Below, one piece after another: positions 1-7,863 of a stretch of DNA of 20,983 nt (the stretch's first letter is position 1; every line of letters begins with the position of its first letter). The position numbers were made by a program, and so were the translations under genes. This stretch comes from JANMDU01 sp031388245 (GTDB lineage Bacteria > Pseudomonadota > Gammaproteobacteria > Burkholderiales > Burkholderiaceae_C): positions 1 through 20,983 of the forward strand of contig JANNED010000242.1 of assembly GCA_031388245.1 (NCBI GenBank). The letters run 5' to 3'. The notes beneath the pieces are model-generated. The model was not told where the DNA came from. It did not search any database and saw only the letters and a program-made list of their open reading frames with translations.

Positions 1-31
1 AGAGAAAATTGGAGGAAAAAGGCGCGTTCAT
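1..31 (-). CDS. 5' end of an unidentified divergent gene (partial)
   Basis: An ATG at 31-29 on the minus strand is preceded by GGGAGA (42-37) at normal ribosome-binding distance. It opens a frame reading MNAPFSSNFL that runs off the left edge. Only ten codons are visible, so the product cannot be named. The gene faces the Lrp/AsnC regulator at 166-591. That is the classic arrangement of a local Lrp-type regulator and its target, so a catabolic or amino acid related gene is a reasonable guess. This is inference only. Confidence 0.5.
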   Translation of the reverse strand, partial: MNAPFSSNFL

Positions 32-115
32 GGAGTTCTCCCGGTCGTGTTTGAAATGCGATGGGAGAAGTGTGCGTGGCACAGGAGTCAATGAAAAGCA
101 GTAATTTTGTACAGA

Positions 116-163
116 TTTTGATAGAAATTTTTCAAAATAGCAGAAATTTCTATCAAAATAGCA
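116..163. promoter_or_regulatory. Palindromic operator candidate upstream of the Lrp/AsnC gene
   Basis: A perfect 15-base inverted repeat has arms TTTTGATAGAAATTT (116-130) and its complement (144-158), with a 13-base spacer. Superimposed on it, TCAAAATAGCA occurs at 132-142 and again at 153-163, exactly 21 bases apart, or two helical turns. Lrp/AsnC proteins bind AT-rich palindromic sites in phased arrays, often to autoregulate and to control a divergent neighbour. Position and shape fit that, but binding is inferred. Confidence 0.55.
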
Positions 164-165
164 AA

Positions 166-591
166 ATGGATGAAACCGATCATCAACTCATCAGCCTGCT
201 GCGGCAAGACGCGCGCCTGTCAATCGCCGATTTGGCGCACAAGCTCAAAGTCTCGCGCGGCACTGTGAACAACCGCGTGGCCAAGCTAGAGAGCAGCGGC
301 GTGATTGTGGGCTACACCGTGCGCCTGCGCCCCGATGTGCAGCGCGATCAAATCAAAGCGTGGATGAGCATTGCGGTGGAGGGCAACCAAACCCGTAGCG
401 TAATCGCCAGCTTGCTGGGCGAGCCCAATGTGGCCACATTGCACGACACCAATGGCCGTTGGGATCTGCTGGCCGAGCTACGCGCCGACCATCTGCAAGC
501 TCTCTCGCAAACGCTAGAGCGCATTCGTCTCATCAAAGGCATCAGCAGCACTGAGACGAGCATTCATTTGGAAACTTATCGACTTTCTTAA
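166..591 (+). CDS. Lrp/AsnC family transcriptional regulator
   Basis: A DNA-binding regulator that usually senses an amino acid. The N-terminal winged helix-turn-helix spans about residues 4-50 (SIADLAHKLKVSRGTVNNRV holds the two helices). The C-terminal alpha/beta ligand-binding and oligomerisation domain (RAM type) spans about 65-138. From ATG 166 the protein has 141 residues and begins MDETDHQLISLL, as family members normally do, so I chose this start although no Shine-Dalgarno is visible. An in-frame ATG at 91 has AGGAG only 3 bases upstream and would add 25 residues encoded by the palindrome, so it is less likely. The gene is divergent from the partial gene at 1-31. The effector is unknown; argB downstream is separated by 164 bases and need not be a target. 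Confidence 0.85.
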   Translation: MDETDHQLISLLRQDARLSIADLAHKLKVSRGTVNNRVAKLESSGVIVGYTVRLRPDVQRDQIKAWMSIAVEGNQTRSVIASLLGEPNVATLHDTNGRWDLLAELRADHLQALSQTLERIRLIKGISSTETSIHLETYRLS

Positions 592-635
592 TGCTATATA
601 TTCAATAGCAAACTATGTATATTCTGTGCTGGGCA
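592..635 (+). repeat. Dispersed 43-base repeat, copy B (44 bases here)
   Basis: Begins TGCTATATATTCAATAGC directly after the Lrp stop codon and ends GTGCTGGGCA. It aligns along its length with copy A (4633-4675), with one extra G near the end. It lies between lrp and argB, in the orientation of both genes. GCTAT...ATAGC can form a short stem. Similarity seems to continue weakly to about 650. Confidence 0.65.
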
Positions 636-755
636 ATGGCATTATTTGATGTTAGAACAGCTTGAAAGGCGATCTACAACCATCTTCTCGTCAGCATGGC
701 CAAATGAAAACAGCAGTAATAATAGCGTTGCCCTCACCACTTCCCGACTCACGCC

Positions 756-1655
756 ATGACCACCACACCTGACGTTACCCACATCGCCCCGCGCGACAAA
801 GCTGAAATTTTGGCGCAGGCTCTGCCCTATATCCGCAAATTTCATGGCAAAACCATCGTCATCAAATACGGTGGCAACGCGATGACCGACCCTCAGCTGC
901 AAGAAGATTTTGCAGAAGATGTGGTGCTGCTCAAATTGGTCGGCATGAATCCGGTGGTGGTGCATGGCGGTGGGCCGCAGATTGAGGCAGCATTGAAGCG
1001 CTTGGGCAAAGAAGGCAAATTCATCCAAGGCATGCGCGTGACCGATGCGGAGACGATGGAGGTGGTGGAGTGGGTGCTGGCAGGTGAAGTGCAACAAGAC
1101 ATTGTGGGCCTCATCAATGCGGCAGGCGGCAAAGCCGTGGGCCTCACGGGGCGAGATGGCGGCTTGATTCGCGCGAAGAAATTGAAGATGCTTGATTTGA
1201 AAGATGCGAGCATCGAGCACGATGTCGGCCAAGTGGGCGACATCGTGGCGATTGATCCGAGCGTGGTGAAAGCGCTGCAAGATGACGCGTTTATTCCCGT
1301 CGTCAGCCCGATTGGCTTTGGCGAAAAAAATGAGAGCTACAACATCAACGCCGACGTGGTGGCTGCAAAGCTTGCGACGATTTTGAAAGCCGAAAAGCTG
1401 ATGATGCTGACCAACATCAGCGGTGTGTTGAACAAAGAAGGCCAGCTTCTTACAGAGCTGACCTCGCGGCAAATTGATGAGCTGATCGCTGATGGCACGA
1501 TCTCGGGCGGCATGATCCCCAAGATTGCTGGCGCGATCGATGCAGCCAAGAGTGGCGTGAACGCGGTGCATATTGTGGATGGCCGCGTGCCGCATGCGAT
1601 GCTGCTAGAGATTTTGACCGATCAAGCCTATGGCACGATGATCACAAGCCGCTGA
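756..1655 (+). CDS. argB: N-acetylglutamate kinase
   Basis: Phosphorylates N-acetyl-L-glutamate with ATP, the second step of arginine synthesis, in the cytoplasm. The 299-residue protein has the amino acid kinase fold. IKYGGNAM (36-43) supplies the phosphate-binding Lys37. HGGGPQI (70-76) and GLTGRDGG (129-136) bind substrate and nucleotide, and YNINAD (195-200) is the family's acetylglutamate/ATP signature. The first 30 residues form a probable helix before the core, as in the hexameric, arginine-inhibited enzymes, so feedback inhibition is likely but not shown. It is followed after 7 bases by the response regulator, so the three genes may share a transcript. The start is the only sensible ATG, although its ribosome-binding site is weak. 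Confidence 0.97.
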   Translation: MTTTPDVTHIAPRDKAEILAQALPYIRKFHGKTIVIKYGGNAMTDPQLQEDFAEDVVLLKLVGMNPVVVHGGGPQIEAALKRLGKEGKFIQGMRVTDAETMEVVEWVLAGEVQQDIVGLINAAGGKAVGLTGRDGGLIRAKKLKMLDLKDASIEHDVGQVGDIVAIDPSVVKALQDDAFIPVVSPIGFGEKNESYNINADVVAAKLATILKAEKLMMLTNISGVLNKEGQLLTELTSRQIDELIADGTISGGMIPKIAGAIDAAKSGVNAVHIVDGRVPHAMLLEILTDQAYGTMITSR

Positions 1656-1662
1656 TCCATTT

Positions 1663-2382
1663 ATGCGCCTCCTGCTCGTAGAAGACGATGTGATGCTGGC
1701 CAGCGGGATCAAGCTGGGGCTGTGTGGCGCGGGCTATGCGGTCGATTGGGTCGGCTCGGGCGAGCGGGCGTTGGATGCTTTGAAAGAGAATAGCTTTGAT
1801 GCGGCGGTGGTCGATCTTGGTTTGCCTAAGATGGACGGGCTGGAGCTGACCCGGCTCATGCGCAGCAGCGGCTACAGCTTGCCGATTTTGATTCTCACGG
1901 CGCGCGATGCGCTGCAAGACCGTGTGCAAGGCCTCGATTTCGGCGCGGATGATTACATGGTCAAGCCTTTTGAGCTGCCCGAGCTGCTGGCGCGGCTGCG
2001 TGCCCTGCTGCGCCGCTCACAAGCTGCCACATCCAGCTCCATCAGCTATGGTCCGATCACGCTGGATACCGCCATGCGCCAAGCCCATGCGCAAACCGCG
2101 CTTGGGCAGCAAGCCATTGAGCTGGGCCCGCGCGAATGGACGGTGCTCGAATACCTGATGCTGCAAGCGCCCAAGCCCGCTGCCAAAGAAAAAATCTTGG
2201 CCGCTCTCACCGGCTGGGACAAAGAAATCACAGCCAATGCGGTGGAGGTGTATATCTCGCGCCTGCGCAGCAAGCTTGATGCACATGGCGTGGCGCTGCG
2301 CTCTATTCGCGGTTTTGGTTATCGGCTGGAGCTGGCTGCTGGCAGCGGCCAGCAAGCCAGCGCCACGCCAGCGAAGAATTAG
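1663..2382 (+). CDS. OmpR-family response regulator (TctD/QseB-like)
   Basis: DNA-binding half of a two-component system; its partner kinase starts 13 bases downstream. The receiver domain (1-118) has the acidic pair Asp8-Asp9, the phospho-acceptor Asp51 in VVDLGLPKMDG, Thr79 and Lys101 in MVKPF. A winged-helix effector domain covers about 128-226, with the recognition region ITANAVEVYISRLRSK and the terminal wing IRGFGYRLE. The length of 239 residues is a little over the usual 220-235 because of an Ala/Ser-rich tail. The kinase is of the TctE type, which suggests control of tricarboxylate or other organic acid uptake, but nothing in the immediate neighbourhood proves a target. Confidence 0.93.
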   Translation: MRLLLVEDDVMLASGIKLGLCGAGYAVDWVGSGERALDALKENSFDAAVVDLGLPKMDGLELTRLMRSSGYSLPILILTARDALQDRVQGLDFGADDYMVKPFELPELLARLRALLRRSQAATSSSISYGPITLDTAMRQAHAQTALGQQAIELGPREWTVLEYLMLQAPKPAAKEKILAALTGWDKEITANAVEVYISRLRSKLDAHGVALRSIRGFGYRLELAAGSGQQASATPAKN

Positions 2383-2395
2383 CCTGTAGCCCAGC

Positions 2396-3955
2396 ATGCC
2401 TTGGCGCAAGTGGTTTGATCAATCTGTTGCGCCGTCACCGAGCATGATGGCCGGGCTGCGCAGCCGCTTGCTGGTGATGCTGCTGGTGCCGCTGGTGATC
2501 TTGCTGTGCATCAGCGCGTGGATGGATTTTCGCGCTGCTGGCACGGCAGCCATACAGCAAGACCTGAACATGCAACGCCTCTCGCCACTTCTGGCCGGCT
2601 CCATCGTGGCAGAAGGTGCCAAGCCCGATGATCCGCCGGTGGTGCTTCTCACGCCAGCGATTGAAGATTTCATCAAGGAGCGCACTGGCCAAGCGCAGTG
2701 GGGCGTGGCGACGCTGGATGGCCGTGTGATCATTGGCCCTTCTTGGCTCTCCACGCCCACACCGGCCACCAGTGAGCCAGAATTTCACAGCGAGGAAACA
2801 GGTGGCATCGTCTATCGGGTGATGGCGCAGCGTGCGGATACGGCTGCGGGCGAATATGTGCTGCTCTTGGCAGATGGCTCTGATGCAAGGCAGAGTTGGT
2901 TGCGCTCTATGCTGCTCAAGGTGCTGCTGCCCAATGGGCTGCTGATTGCGGCGGTGGTCTTTGCCGTGAGCTGGGCGGTGGCGCGCGCACTCAAGCCACT
3001 GACAGACATCACCCAAGCTCTGGAGCAGCGATCACCACGCGATTTGAGCGAGCTGGATGCGATGCAATCGCCTCCTGAGGTGCGCCCACTGGTGGAATCG
3101 CTCAACAGATTGTTTGCCTTGGTCAATGCGCAAAGCGAATCTCAGCGCCGCTTCATTGCCGATGCCGCGCATCAACTGCGCACGCCACTGGCCGGCTTGC
3201 AGGCGCAGGTGGAGGCATGGGTGCAGTCTGCGCAGGCCATTCATGTCAATATTTATGATGAAAAGAGCGCATCTGCCAGCAAGAACACTGCGCCCAATGC
3301 TATTACTTTAAGAGCAGACGAACTCATCCGGTTGCGCGATGCCACCCGCCGCACTTCACAATTGGCGACGCAACTTTTGGCGCTGTCTCGCGCAGATGCA
3401 CATTCTTTGGGCAGCGCTGTGATGCAAAGCGTGGATCTTGCGCAGCTTTGCGCCGATGTGCTGGAGCAGCAGCTCGACAGCGCGATGCAACAGGGGATTG
3501 ATCTGGGCATGGAGGTGGATCATGAATCGCCCATGATCGTGCCCGGCCACGAATGGCTGCTGCGGGAGCTGCTGGCCAATTTGTGCGACAACGCGATTCG
3601 CTACACCGCCAAAGCGCATGCCGCTTGGCAGACCATTGATGCGCGCAGCAAGCTCGCTCGGGCCGCCAGCCAAGTGACTTTGATCGCCAAGCCCCATGCG
3701 GGCGGCTTTTTGCTGCAAGTGCGCGACAACGGCGAAGGCATCGCATTGGGCGAGCGAGCCAAGGTGCTGGAGCGGTTTTATCGCGTGCAGGGCACAGGCG
3801 GCGAAGGCAATGGCTTGGGGCTGGCGATTGCGCAAGAGATCGCTAAATTGCACAACACCAGCCTGGTCTTGAGCGATGCGCACACCCCATCGCCCAGCCA
3901 TCTGCGCGGCTTGCTGGTGAGTGTTTACCTGCATGCTGCATCGCCACGCATTTGA
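2396..3955 (+). CDS. Sensor histidine kinase, TctE-like
   Basis: Inner-membrane sensor of 519 residues. Transmembrane helix 1 is about 23-43, followed by a periplasmic sensor region (about 45-170) resembling the 2CSK_N domain of TctE/QseC-type kinases. Helix 2 is about 175-196 and a HAMP-like segment follows. The DHp domain carries the phospho-acceptor His259 in DAAHQLRTPL. The ATPase domain has the N box NLCDNAIRYT (395-404), G1 box DNGEGI (444-449) and G2 box GEGNGLGLAI (469-478). Two stretches are longer than I expect for the family: about 275-312 inside the DHp hairpin, and about 405-425 between the N box and G1. Both keep the frame open. The kinase should phosphorylate the regulator encoded just upstream. 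Confidence 0.92.
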   Translation: MPWRKWFDQSVAPSPSMMAGLRSRLLVMLLVPLVILLCISAWMDFRAAGTAAIQQDLNMQRLSPLLAGSIVAEGAKPDDPPVVLLTPAIEDFIKERTGQAQWGVATLDGRVIIGPSWLSTPTPATSEPEFHSEETGGIVYRVMAQRADTAAGEYVLLLADGSDARQSWLRSMLLKVLLPNGLLIAAVVFAVSWAVARALKPLTDITQALEQRSPRDLSELDAMQSPPEVRPLVESLNRLFALVNAQSESQRRFIADAAHQLRTPLAGLQAQVEAWVQSAQAIHVNIYDEKSASASKNTAPNAITLRADELIRLRDATRRTSQLATQLLALSRADAHSLGSAVMQSVDLAQLCADVLEQQLDSAMQQGIDLGMEVDHESPMIVPGHEWLLRELLANLCDNAIRYTAKAHAAWQTIDARSKLARAASQVTLIAKPHAGGFLLQVRDNGEGIALGERAKVLERFYRVQGTGGEGNGLGLAIAQEIAKLHNTSLVLSDAHTPSPSHLRGLLVSVYLHAASPRI

Positions 3956-3989
3956 AATTTCTGACGCAAAGCTGTGCGAGAATGATTTC

Positions 3990-4625
3990 ATGTCAGAAGC
4001 TGTTACCTCCGAACATTCTCAAACCGCCGAAGGCGAAGTTGCCGCGCCGCGCAAGCGCCCCAAGCCCGGCGAGAGGCGCGTTCAAATCTTGCAAACCTTG
4101 GCCAGCATGCTCGAGCGCCCCGGCGCAGAACGCGTGACGACCGCTGCATTGGCGGCCAAGCTTGATGTGTCTGAGGCTGCGCTGTATCGGCATTTCGCCA
4201 GCAAGGCGCAAATGTTTGAGGGCTTGATTGAATTCATTGAAAGCAGCGTGCTCGGTTTGGTGAACCAAATCACCGAGCGTGAGCAAAATGCCTCGGCGCG
4301 GCTGGGGAAAATGATCGCCATGCTGCTGCAATTTGGCGAGAAAAATCCTGGCATGTGCCGCGTGATGACGGGCGATGCACTGGTGTTTGAAAACGAGCGT
4401 CTGCAAGAGCGCATGAATCAGCTTTTTGACAAGCTAGAGAGCAGCTTCAAACAAAACCTCAGAGAGTTGGTTGCGGGCAGCGCCACACCCACATTGGAAG
4501 CGCAAGCTCAGGCCTCCGTGCTCACTGCCTTTTGCATGGGCCGCTTACAGCGCTATGGCCGCTCAGGCTTCAAGCGCATGCCCACCGAGCATCTGGATGC
4601 GAGCTTGGCTCGGCTGTTGGCTTAA
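3990..4625 (+). CDS. slmA: Nucleoid occlusion factor SlmA (TetR family)
   Basis: SlmA binds palindromic sites across the chromosome outside the terminus and antagonises FtsZ polymerisation over the nucleoid, so that division does not cut DNA. The 211-residue protein starts at ATG 3990 (MSEAVTSEHS). An upstream in-frame ATG at 3921 would overlap the kinase gene and lacks support. A basic linker, RKRPKPGERR (21-30), precedes the TetR helix-turn-helix (about 33-75), including TTAALAAKLDVSEAALYRHF. The C-terminal helical dimerisation domain ends in the GRLQRYGRSGFKRMP segment typical of betaproteobacterial SlmA. It follows the sensor kinase by 34 bases. Linkage to argB and a two-component pair is, as I remember it, usual in Comamonadaceae. 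Confidence 0.9.
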   Translation: MSEAVTSEHSQTAEGEVAAPRKRPKPGERRVQILQTLASMLERPGAERVTTAALAAKLDVSEAALYRHFASKAQMFEGLIEFIESSVLGLVNQITEREQNASARLGKMIAMLLQFGEKNPGMCRVMTGDALVFENERLQERMNQLFDKLESSFKQNLRELVAGSATPTLEAQAQASVLTAFCMGRLQRYGRSGFKRMPTEHLDASLARLLA

Positions 4626-4632
4626 AATTAGT

Positions 4633-4675
4633 TGCTATTATTTCAATAGCGCACTACACAGTATTTATGCTGGCA
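4633..4675 (+). repeat. Dispersed 43-base repeat, copy A
   Basis: Runs from TGCTATTATTTCAATAGC to TATTTATGCTGGCA. GCTATT and AATAGC form a 6-base stem around ATTTC. It fills the slmA-pdeM gap and ends one base before the pdeM start codon. Similarity to copy E continues past the core (GGCAA...CGATTTCA in both), so the element probably includes the first codons of pdeM. Confidence 0.75.
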
Positions 4676-4676
4676 A

Positions 4677-5345
4677 ATGGTCGATTTCACTTTGAAAATC
4701 AGCATCAAAGACGAAGAATTACATTTGTTGCCCAGCGGTGCTGTTTTTCTACCCAACCATCAGACACTGCTGATCGCGGATGCACATTTTGGCAAAGCCA
4801 GCAGCTTCCGCCAGCTCGGCGTGCCTGTGCCGAGCGGCACCACGCAAGAGACTTTGCAAGAGATCACGCGCGATCTGAATTCAACCCGAGCGCAGCATCT
4901 GATCTTCCTCGGTGATTTTTTGCATTCTAAGCATGCGCATGCCGCAGCGACACAAAATGTGTTGGCTGCATGGCGAGATCAAAATTCAGGACTCAACATC
5001 ACGCTTGTGCGCGGCAACCACGACAGCAGAGCCGGTGATCCGCCGCCATCTCTGCGCATCGAAGTGGTCAACGAACCGATGCACGTCGGTGCGTTGGCGC
5101 TGTCCCATCACCCGCAAACCATCCCCGATCATTACGTGCTCGCAGGCCATCTGCATCCTTGCATCACGCTGCAAGGCAAAGGCAAAGACAGATTGCGCCT
5201 ACCCTGCTTTTGGATGGGCGATCAAGCGAAGCATGCGTGTGGCATCTTGCCCGCCTACGGCAGCTTCACAGGTATGCATCCGATAGAGCGACGAGATTTA
5301 GATGCGGTGTATGCGATTGCGGGGGATGTCGTGCGGCGAGTTTGA
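4677..5345 (+). CDS. pdeM: Calcineurin-like phosphoesterase, PdeM type
   Basis: A metal-dependent phosphoesterase of 222 residues, of the kind named ligase-associated DNA damage response endonuclease PdeM. The metal-binding motifs appear in family order: DAHFGK (Asp35, His37), GDFLH (Asp80), GNHD (Asn114-His115), SHHP (His144) and GHLHP (His158, His160). The protein is cytoplasmic, with no signal peptide. In many bacteria pdeM sits with a DNA ligase, an exonuclease and a DEXH helicase; none of these is in this window. ATG 4677 lies one base after repeat copy A and has no Shine-Dalgarno, but the next in-frame ATG is far inside the fold. The biological substrate of the family is poorly known. 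Confidence 0.85.
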   Translation: MVDFTLKISIKDEELHLLPSGAVFLPNHQTLLIADAHFGKASSFRQLGVPVPSGTTQETLQEITRDLNSTRAQHLIFLGDFLHSKHAHAAATQNVLAAWRDQNSGLNITLVRGNHDSRAGDPPPSLRIEVVNEPMHVGALALSHHPQTIPDHYVLAGHLHPCITLQGKGKDRLRLPCFWMGDQAKHACGILPAYGSFTGMHPIERRDLDAVYAIAGDVVRRV

Positions 5346-5352
5346 AATTAAA

Positions 5353-5441
5353 TTTTGAACGCAGAGGACGCGAAGGATTTGCAGAAGACGAAAAAATAAA
5401 AATATTTGGCTCTTTCTTTTTTGCGCCCTCAGCGTTCAAAA
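5353..5441. repeat. Large hairpin in the convergent pdeM-priA gap
   Basis: The left arm at 5353-5371 (TTTTGAACGCAGAGGACGC) pairs with 5423-5441 at 17 of 19 positions. The loop is 51 bases and AT-rich. T-rich runs follow on the plus strand, so it may terminate pdeM; in the convergent arrangement it could serve priA as well. The AACGCAGAGGACGC wording recalls the widespread ACGCAGAG/ACACAGAG-type repeat hairpins of many bacteria, and resembles in style the hairpin at 17447-17536. Confidence 0.6.
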
Positions 5442-5464
5442 CTCTCTTTTCTTTTTCTCTCTTC

Positions 5465-7669
5465 TCAAATCAGCAGCGGATCCACGTCCACCGCAAAACG
5501 AATCAGCCCCTTGCATTGCGGCAACGATCGCAAGCTGCGCAGTTCAGGCAACCACTTGGATAAGAAATTTTGCAAAGCAGCGCGTGATGTGCTCTCCAGC
5601 AGCATTTGCGCTCGCTCCACATCTGCCACGCGCTGCATGCTCATGGGCACAGGCGGGAATACGGTGATCGATTCGCCTGCCGCATTCCCCGCTGCCTCGT
5701 GTGCAGCTTGCAAGAAGGCCATGGCAGCAAGCTGCGTGCGGGCTTCCGAGCGCAGCAAGGCTTGGTAAGAAAACGGTGGCAATTGCGCCTGCATGCGCTC
5801 TTTCAATTGCTGCTTGGCAAAGCCCGCGAAATCATGCTTGGCCAGTGACGCAAACAAAGGATGATCAGGATAACGCGTTTGCACCCACATTTGCGCCACT
5901 GTTGATGCGCTGGCAGAGGCTGCATCACGCCCCGCTCGGCCAGCGGCCTGCATCAGCAAAGCAAACAAACGCTCTGGTGCACGAAAATCACTAGAAAACA
6001 GCGCAGCATCGGCATCAATCGCCGCCACCAGCGTGATGCGGCGGAAATCATGGCCTTTGGTGATCATCTGCGTGCCCACCAAAATATCCACATCACCCGC
6101 ATGCACCTGCGCGAGTTGCGCCTCTAACTCGCCTTTGTGCTTCGTGGTGTCGGCATCGATGCGCTGGATGCGAATCGCGCTGCCATCGGCTCGCTTGGCT
6201 TGCCCGCTGGGATCATCTTTGCCCAAAGCTATTCCCAATTGCTCCTCAATCTTTTGCGTGCCGCGCCCCACGGGCTGTATGTCCATGTTGCCGCATTCGG
6301 GGCAGGCGCGCGGCACGCGCTCGGTGTGGCCGCAGTGGTGGCAGCGCAGCATGCCGTCCGTTTTATGAAACACACGATAGGCGCTGCAATGCGGGCAGGC
6401 GCATTTCCAGCCGCAGGCATCGCAGGCCAGCACGGGCGCATAGCCACGGCGGTTGAGAAACACCAGCGATTGCTCCCCACGTGCTATCCGCTCATGCAGA
6501 GCAGCCAGCAGCTGCGGGGCAAAGAGCGTACCTCGGGGCGGCAGGCGCATATCGGCGAGCTTGAGCTTGGGCAGGCGCGCATGGCCGATGCGCGAGGGCA
6601 TCTCTAGCCTTTGGTAGCGCCCCGTCTCACAGGCTTGCCAGCTCTCCAGCGAAGGCGTGGCGGAGCCGAGCATGACTTTGCAAGGCTGCAACATCTGAGC
6701 GCCTCGCTCTCTGTGCTCACTTTCTAATTTCGCCCGCATCACAGCCAGATCACGCGCCGAATGCCGCGCCCCATCTTGCGCTTTGTAGCTCGCATCATGC
6801 TCTTCATCCACCACGATCAAGCGCAAATGCGGCATGCTGGCAAAGATGCTCATGCGCGTGCCCAAGATGATACGAGCCGCGCCGCTGTGCGCCAGCAGCC
6901 AAGATTTGAGGCGCTGAGCGGGTGTCATGCCGCTGTGCAGCGTGGCAATGTGTTCGCCTGCAAAGCGCGCGGCAAAACGCTGCATCAACTGAGGCGTGAG
7001 GTTGATCTCGGGCACCATGATCAGCACTTGCGCCACTTGATCGCCCGCCAACACGCGTGAGACGCTGCGCAAATACACTTCGGTTTTGCCGCTGCCGGTG
7101 CTGCCAAACAGCAAGGCCGGCTGCTGAGCCGCTTTTTCGGCGAAGAATTGATCAATCGCCAGCGTCTGCTCTGCGCTGAGTGCTATGAAATTTGAAGCGT
7201 TTTCAGGCGTGCTGCTGTTGGCTTGGCTTGCCAAGTTGCTCAAAGCGTGTTCGGCGGTGGTCGCTTTGGTTTTGCGCTTCAATCGCTTGGCCATTTGCTG
7301 CGCGTCGAGCTCGCGCAATTGCGGCGGCAGCGTGGCCAGCGCCACCTCGCCCAGCGAGCGCTGATAGTAACGAGCGGTAAATTCAATCAAGGCACGCCAA
7401 GCCGCATTGAGCGGCGCGATCGCGCCCAGCGCACCTTCGATGGGCTTGAGTGTGATGTGCGGCGCACCATCGGCTGGCTCTTCGCGCAACTGTGCATCCG
7501 CCCAAGCGATGCCAAGCACCTCGCGCGAGCCCAGCGGCACGCGCACGAGGCTGCCCGCACTCACAAACAGTTCACTGGTGTAGCTGAGAATGGGTGGCAA
7601 ATCGATGTGCGCTGGTGTGGCCACAGCCACCTGCACGATCCAGATGTGAGTTTCAGTTTTAGCGGCCAT
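5465..7669 (-). CDS. priA: Primosomal protein N' (replication restart helicase PriA)
   Basis: A superfamily 2 DNA helicase that recognises stalled forks and D-loops and starts primosome assembly for DnaB reloading. The 734-residue protein has an N-terminal fork-binding domain (about 8-115), then a helicase core with Walker A GSTGSGKTE (189-197), Walker B DEEH (288-291) and LGSATPS. The zinc-binding cysteines are in CDACGWKCACPHC and CHHCGHTERVPRACPECG. Next come motif V/VI segments (GTQMITKGHDF, QAAGRAGRD) and the C-terminal domain. A Ser/Ala/Asn-rich linker at about 135-165 joins the first two parts. Start ATG 7669 is close to a GAG ribosome-binding remnant. A TATAAA at 7685-7680 on this strand is a possible -10 box. 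Confidence 0.97.
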   Translation of the reverse strand: MAAKTETHIWIVQVAVATPAHIDLPPILSYTSELFVSAGSLVRVPLGSREVLGIAWADAQLREEPADGAPHITLKPIEGALGAIAPLNAAWRALIEFTARYYQRSLGEVALATLPPQLRELDAQQMAKRLKRKTKATTAEHALSNLASQANSSTPENASNFIALSAEQTLAIDQFFAEKAAQQPALLFGSTGSGKTEVYLRSVSRVLAGDQVAQVLIMVPEINLTPQLMQRFAARFAGEHIATLHSGMTPAQRLKSWLLAHSGAARIILGTRMSIFASMPHLRLIVVDEEHDASYKAQDGARHSARDLAVMRAKLESEHRERGAQMLQPCKVMLGSATPSLESWQACETGRYQRLEMPSRIGHARLPKLKLADMRLPPRGTLFAPQLLAALHERIARGEQSLVFLNRRGYAPVLACDACGWKCACPHCSAYRVFHKTDGMLRCHHCGHTERVPRACPECGNMDIQPVGRGTQKIEEQLGIALGKDDPSGQAKRADGSAIRIQRIDADTTKHKGELEAQLAQVHAGDVDILVGTQMITKGHDFRRITLVAAIDADAALFSSDFRAPERLFALLMQAAGRAGRDAASASASTVAQMWVQTRYPDHPLFASLAKHDFAGFAKQQLKERMQAQLPPFSYQALLRSEARTQLAAMAFLQAAHEAAGNAAGESITVFPPVPMSMQRVADVERAQMLLESTSRAALQNFLSKWLPELRSLRSLPQCKGLIRFAVDVDPLLI

Positions 7670-7696
7670 AGCTCAGATTTTTATACGAAAGATGGG

Positions 7697-7861
7697 CTAA
7701 GTGCTTGATCTGTCATGGTTTTGTCACGTGTTCAGAGCTTCTGTGGATAACTTTGTTGATATCTCATCTGGATGGGGCAAAAACCCGCATGAAATAAGGC
7801 TTTGCATACTTTGCCTCAAAATCAAGCAACCATTGAAAAGCCATATCAATCAAGCACTTAG
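7697..7861. other. Noncoding priA-hemE gap: 13-base inverted repeat pair
   Basis: CTAAGTGCTTGAT (7697-7709) is perfectly complementary to ATCAAGCACTTAG (7849-7861), 139 bases apart, inside the 355-base gap 7670-8024 that holds no credible reading frame. The pair could close a structured RNA or be two operator half-sites. The left copy lies where the -35 region of a priA promoter would be if TATAAA (7685-7680) is its -10 box. A DnaA box lies between the arms. Function is unknown. Confidence 0.5.
7742..7750 (-). promoter_or_regulatory. DnaA box
   Basis: TGTGGATAA on the plus strand is the exact complement of the consensus DnaA box TTATCCACA. It lies about 70 bases upstream of the priA start codon. 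A second match is at 7930-7938. A box this close to a replication-restart gene could couple priA expression to DnaA, or simply titrate DnaA. Confidence 0.55.
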
Positions 7862-7863
7862 CT

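Noticed and set aside
642..1595. A 317-codon open frame on the minus strand across argB
   Set aside because: It lies fully antisense to argB, its translation is rich in His, Arg and Cys with no domain, and it mirrors the argB codon pattern.
7181..7223. TGCTAT...TTGGCT inside priA as another copy of the 43-base repeat
   Set aside because: The length fits, but only about half the positions match and it would be the only copy opposed to its gene's direction; probably chance.
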